A DNA stretch of 17,205 nucleotides from Bacteroidales bacterium UBA3742 (lineage in GTDB: Bacteria > Bacteroidota > Bacteroidia > Bacteroidales > Paludibacteraceae). The position numbers and the translations under genes were made by a program. Numbering within the stretch: position 1 is the stretch's first letter; the number at the start of each line of letters is the position of its first letter. The notes beneath the pieces are model-generated. The model did not search any database. It saw nothing but the letters and a program-made list of their open reading frames with translations, and was not told the origin of the DNA. Shown piece after piece: positions 13,876-17,205 of this stretch. The stretch covers positions 1 through 17,205 of the forward strand of contig DFGU01000104.1 in the NCBI GenBank assembly GCA_002371785.1, read 5' to 3'.

Positions 13876-15954
13876 ATGAAAAGATTTACTTATCTTCTAA
13901 GTGCGCTCTTCATCATTCTTTTGAGCGCAAACGCAAGTCCTGTTAAGACGCTGAAGAACGACAAGAAGGCTGACGTATTTGAGCAGGTAAAGCATGTAAA
14001 GGCTACTCATGCTCATGCGCTGCCCGCTAAATCGCTCCAGAAGGCTACCCCGCAAGCTGCCGCTTTGAAGCGTGCTCCGCAGGCTAAGCACGACAACTAC
14101 AACGTGACTATCACGGACTATGCTGAGAACTTCTACGCGAGTGGCAACGACGTATGGGTAAAGCTGTACGATGCTGATGGTAACATCTACTACTTCGATG
14201 TAGTGGTAGCAGAAGGTACGCAAGAGTTGGCTCTCAACCAGACCTACACGCTGGCTGACATGCTTACTAATTATTCGTACATGAAGAATGCTGAAGGTGG
14301 CAAGATGGCGTATGCTTCGGCTTCGCTGACCAAGACGGTTTCGATGTACGAGGAGCAGGAGCTGGTTCACATCGACGCAGCTTTCACCGACACGCTGGGT
14401 AACAACTACACCCTGGCTTATCAGCAGGCTCCGTTCATCATTACGGGTGACACCATCGACGTTGTCTTCACGGGTAATGCTAACAAGCCGGTTTACGCAC
14501 AGGGTCTGTGCCAGTTGAGCGCTGAGAATGACGACTATAAGATCGCCTTCACTTTCCCGTGTGCTGAGGGTGCTCCTGCCGGTACCTACACCGAGGACGA
14601 CATGAACATTCAATACACCTACGTGAATGATTTCGAGGCTGTTAGCGCTCACTGTGTAGTGGTTGAGAACGACGGCGCTATTGCACTGGAGGGTTGGATC
14701 CTGGCCGCTGACGGTAACGTATATCATGTAACGTTCTCCTTCACAGCTCCTACCGCACAGAGCTTCGAGACCATCACCGCTACCAACCTCGTGCTGGACG
14801 ACAGCTATGCAAGCTACTTCGGCATCCTCATGGTAGAGGCAAGCAACGAGGACTACACCGTAAGCATGTACCTGTCGTCTGACAACTACCTGGGCACGTT
14901 TGATGCTGAGGAGGTTAGCCTGAGCATCGAGGGTACTGACGGCAAGATCGAGATCTACGAGGGTACGATCACCGTGGCTAACACCGCTGACGGCGTATCC
15001 ATCACCGGTACCGTACTGGGTATGAACGGCGTACAGTATACGCTCAACCTCACCTACGTGATTCCGGACGCTACCAGCCAGGAGACTATCACCATGAGCG
15101 GTAAGCTCACCAACTATGAGGGCCAGGCATGGCAGTTCATTGGCCAGACCAGCGACAAGATGGTCACCATCGCTGCTTATGCTACTTCTATCCCGGGTAC
15201 CTACGGACGTTCTGACCTGATGGCTGACTACACCTATGTAGTGAAAGTGGTTGGTTCGGATACCCTGTACTACGCTATGGTTGACGCAAATGTCGTTGTA
15301 GCTGTTAACGGCCAGAACGCTGTCATCACCGGTACGTTGAAGGGTCAGAACTACGACGATGCAACGGATGTGATTGAGTTCGCACTCAACCTCACGGCTA
15401 CGGTAGAGGACTACGAGGAGCCGCAGGAGCAGGGCAACCAGTACGACAACCAGGACGAGGGCTTCTACTACAAGTTCCCGGAGTACACCATTGATGATCA
15501 ATATCTGGCACAGTACAACGCATTCATTGTTGATGCTATCGATGCTGAGAACCATACGATCTCGCTCGAGTTCAACGTAGCTGCCGGTACCACCGAGCTG
15601 CCCGCAGGCGTTTATCCGATCAACGATACCTACGCAGCAGGTACTGTTTCGGCAGGTACGGTTGACCAGTCTATCTACGGTTCGTTCGCAGGTAATTTGA
15701 ATGCAGAAGGCCTTGTAACCGTACCATTGTGGTTGCTCAATGCCGGAACGGTAACCGTTCTGGAGAACGGCGTGATCGAGGTAGCTGCTACCAACACTTG
15801 GGGACAAGGTATCTACAGCCGTCTGGGCGAGTATCCGCAGGGCGTAGAGAACACCGAGATCAAGGGTCAGATCCGCAAGGTAATGGAGGACGGCCAGATC
15901 ATCATCCTCAAGGATGGTAAGCGCTTTACCACCACAGGTATCATCCTTCTCTAA
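13876..15954 (+). CDS. Secreted repeat protein of unknown function with DGQ-type C-terminal tail
   Basis: A 692-aa protein I do not recognise as a named family. Residues 1-20 are a Sec signal peptide (cleavage after S-A-N-A). Residues 21-73 are Lys/Ala-rich. Then come about five related beta-rich units of ~100-120 aa (approximately 74-185, 193-292, 297-396, 403-512, 530-650), each with a G-T-(Y/F)-(T/G/D) turn mid-unit, an I-T-G-T-like strand and a final G-x-x-Y-x-L/V strand. An acidic linker (511-529) separates units 4 and 5. The last ~28 residues (K-V-M-E-D-G-Q-I-I-I-L-K-D-G-K-R-F) resemble the conserved C-terminal tail of many Bacteroidota secreted proteins, possibly a type IX secretion signal, but end unusually in T-T-T-G-I-I-L-L. 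Only two Cys are in the mature part. Codon use is strongly biased (GCT, GGT, AAG), and the gene has its own consensus promoter and terminator, suggesting high expression. Confidence 0.8.
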   Translation: MKRFTYLLSALFIILLSANASPVKTLKNDKKADVFEQVKHVKATHAHALPAKSLQKATPQAAALKRAPQAKHDNYNVTITDYAENFYASGNDVWVKLYDADGNIYYFDVVVAEGTQELALNQTYTLADMLTNYSYMKNAEGGKMAYASASLTKTVSMYEEQELVHIDAAFTDTLGNNYTLAYQQAPFIITGDTIDVVFTGNANKPVYAQGLCQLSAENDDYKIAFTFPCAEGAPAGTYTEDDMNIQYTYVNDFEAVSAHCVVVENDGAIALEGWILAADGNVYHVTFSFTAPTAQSFETITATNLVLDDSYASYFGILMVEASNEDYTVSMYLSSDNYLGTFDAEEVSLSIEGTDGKIEIYEGTITVANTADGVSITGTVLGMNGVQYTLNLTYVIPDATSQETITMSGKLTNYEGQAWQFIGQTSDKMVTIAAYATSIPGTYGRSDLMADYTYVVKVVGSDTLYYAMVDANVVVAVNGQNAVITGTLKGQNYDDATDVIEFALNLTATVEDYEEPQEQGNQYDNQDEGFYYKFPEYTIDDQYLAQYNAFIVDAIDAENHTISLEFNVAAGTTELPAGVYPINDTYAAGTVSAGTVDQSIYGSFAGNLNAEGLVTVPLWLLNAGTVTVLENGVIEVAATNTWGQGIYSRLGEYPQGVENTEIKGQIRKVMEDGQIIILKDGKRFTTTGIILL

Positions 15955-15975
15955 GCTTTTTTAAGCTTGAATAGC

Positions 15976-16015
15976 AAAAAAATCGACATTCCCTTGCGAG
16001 TGTCGATTTTTTTTT
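15976..16015 (+). terminator. Intrinsic terminator after the 692-aa secreted protein gene
   Basis: AAAAAAATCGACA (15976-15988) pairs with TGTCGATTTTTTT (16001-16013) over 13 bp with a 12-nt loop, and the T run continues to 16015. It begins 21 nt after the stop codon. Its loop contains the TTG of the following promoter. Confidence 0.88.
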
Positions 16016-16024
16016 GTACCTTTG
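15994..16024 (+). promoter_or_regulatory. Promoter of the GH3-family gene
   Basis: TTG (15994-15996), 20 nt, then TACCTTTG (16017-16024). The expected start is about 16028, leaving about 25 nt to the ATG at 16053. The TTG is in the terminator loop, and the 3' arm plus T tract form the spacer. Confidence 0.78.
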
Positions 16025-16052
16025 CACCCGATATCAATAAATACCATGTCAC

Positions 16053-17205
16053 ATGAGTAAACGAATCAAGCCGTATGTGGACGGAGAGGGTAGGGCGCTA
16101 CCGTATCCGTGGCTTATCAACACGATGCTGATGCTGGTGGGCGGTTCGCAGACTATCCGTCTTCGCAAATGGAGTCGCCGCCCCCGTCAGGCAGCCGAGA
16201 AAACGCTGCGCGACATACTCACTTTTGCCAAGGATACCGTCTACGGTCGTGAGCACCATTTCGAGCGTATCCTTTCGGCTACTACCAGCGAAGACCTCTT
16301 CCGCCTCTACCGCATGTATGTGCCGGTCAACGAGAGTTTTGAGACCCTGCGTCCGTACGTGGAGAAGCATATGCACGGCGAGCAGGATGTGCTCTTTCCC
16401 GGCAAGCCCGATATGTATGCCACCACCTCCGGTACGACCTCGGCGCCCAAGTGGATCCCGATGACCCATAAGTACCTGAAGGATGTGTATGGCAAGATGT
16501 CGCATATCTGGACCTGGAACTTCGTCAAGCACCGCAGTCGTATCTTCGGCGGACATATCTTCACCACGGTGGGTAAGGAGCTGGAGGGCTATGCACCCGA
16601 TGGCACGATATACGGTGCGGTCAGCGGCGTGCTGGTGCGCGACATACCGCCTATTATCAAGAAGCATTACACCGCTCCCGCCTGCGTCATGTCGATAGGC
16701 GACTATACGGCGCGCAACTATACGCTCATGCGCCTGGCCATGCAGCACCGCGACGTCACGCTCTGGGCAACGGCCAACCCCTCTACCATCCTCGAACTGC
16801 TGCGCACCGTCTCCGAGTATACCGACGAACTGATCACCGATATCGAGCGTGGTACGCTGACCGAAGACTTCGAGATTCCCGACCTGATCCGCGAAGAACT
16901 GGAGGCCTTTATGCAACCCCGTCCGGAGCGGGCCGAAGAGTTGCGGCGTATCCTCCAGGAGAAAGGCAAACTGGAGCCTCGCGACTTCTGGCCTTGGCTC
17001 CAGTACCTCAGCACCTGGAAATGCGGCAACACCAAGATATACATGGACAAGTACATGGACGCCTTCGACTGGCAGAAGACCTACTACCAGGAGTTGGGCT
17101 ATATTGCTACCGAGTGCCGCTTCGGTTTCTCGCTTGACGACAAGAACGACTCCGTGCTGTTCCCGCAGTTCCACTACTACGAGTTTGTCGAGGAGAGCGA
17201 ACTGG
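16053..17205 (+). CDS. GH3 family acyl-adenylate/amido-synthetase-like protein, 3' truncated by window
   Basis: An open frame of 384 codons continues past the right edge. It belongs to the GH3 ('auxin-responsive promoter') family of the adenylating enzyme superfamily. The ATP-binding loop Y-A-T-T-S-G-T-T-S-A-P-K-W-I-P-M-T is at 122-138; other family marks are L-W-A-T-A-N-P-S-T-I-L-E-L-L, C-G-N-T-K-I-Y, and the F-G-F-S-L-D and Y-Y-E-F-V segments near the cut end. Plant GH3 proteins conjugate amino acids to carboxylate hormones after adenylation. Bacterial members are common in Bacteroidota, but their substrates are unknown to me, so only the chemistry is inferred. The ATG at 16053 is chosen because the ATG at 16046 is out of frame and soon stops. 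The C-terminal domain is not in the window. Confidence 0.88.
   Translation, partial: MSKRIKPYVDGEGRALPYPWLINTMLMLVGGSQTIRLRKWSRRPRQAAEKTLRDILTFAKDTVYGREHHFERILSATTSEDLFRLYRMYVPVNESFETLRPYVEKHMHGEQDVLFPGKPDMYATTSGTTSAPKWIPMTHKYLKDVYGKMSHIWTWNFVKHRSRIFGGHIFTTVGKELEGYAPDGTIYGAVSGVLVRDIPPIIKKHYTAPACVMSIGDYTARNYTLMRLAMQHRDVTLWATANPSTILELLRTVSEYTDELITDIERGTLTEDFEIPDLIREELEAFMQPRPERAEELRRILQEKGKLEPRDFWPWLQYLSTWKCGNTKIYMDKYMDAFDWQKTYYQELGYIATECRFGFSLDDKNDSVLFPQFHYYEFVEESEL

Noticed and set aside
13897..15807. A 636-codon open frame on the minus strand, opposite the 692-aa secreted protein gene
   Set aside because: The plus-strand gene has a signal peptide, promoter, terminator and coherent repeats. 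The antisense translation is low-complexity (Val/Arg/Cys-rich) with no domain, and is explained by codon bias leaving few reverse stops.

Overview
The window looks like chromosomal DNA of a Bacteroidota member, most likely order Bacteroidales. Seven intergenic sites carry the Bacteroidota-type promoter (TTG, then exactly 20 nt, then TAnnTTTG). Genes lack consistent Shine-Dalgarno sequences. The gene families also fit: a BspA-type leucine-rich-repeat protein, an ArsF-like thioredoxin-fold protein, beta-barrel proteins ending in aromatic-Phe, a secreted protein with a DGQ-type C-terminal tail, and a bacterial GH3 protein. Coding DNA is GC-rich while the intergenic gaps are strongly AT-rich. I see no rRNA, tRNA, insertion sequence, phage gene or CRISPR array. 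No gene-free stretch exceeds 300 bases; the longest are 10450-10721 (menG-nrdD) and 13645-13875 (hpf and the 692-aa secreted gene).

Layout. (1) 1-5425, plus strand, tightly packed: the 3' end of a probable cell-wall glucosaminidase with two LysM domains, a DUF721/DciA-like protein, MutS2, a small outer-membrane beta-barrel, a lipoprotein metallophosphoesterase, and an ArsF-like protein that has lost its CxxC. Three junctions are 4-base ATGA overlaps, so this is probably one or two operons. (2) 5458-8668, minus strand: a 593-aa secreted LRR protein with its own promoter, a small beta-barrel protein, and panB, with the last two probably co-transcribed. (3) 8759-10449, plus strand: a FecCD/BtuC-type permease and menG (ubiE), divergent from panB through interleaved promoters. 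(4) 10722-13296: nrdD-nrdG, the anaerobic ribonucleotide reductase and its radical-SAM activase, with its own promoter and a strong terminator. (5) 13369-13644, minus strand: a short HPF/RaiA ribosome-hibernation factor. (6) 13876-15954: a 692-aa secreted protein of about five ~100-aa repeats, not recognised as a named family. (7) 16053 to the right edge: a GH3-family protein, cut off by the window.

Functional picture: menaquinone methylation, anaerobic dNTP synthesis, pantothenate synthesis, DNA maintenance and envelope proteins, consistent with an anaerobic host-associated or polysaccharide-rich habitat (inference). I did not find a clear novel multi-gene defence or mobile system. The most interesting signals are regulatory and architectural: two intrinsic terminators whose hairpin loop carries the -33 element of the next promoter; interleaved divergent promoters with a nearly leaderless permease gene; a near-perfect 20-bp direct repeat upstream of nrdD; and a thioredoxin-fold paralogue with its redox motif erased.
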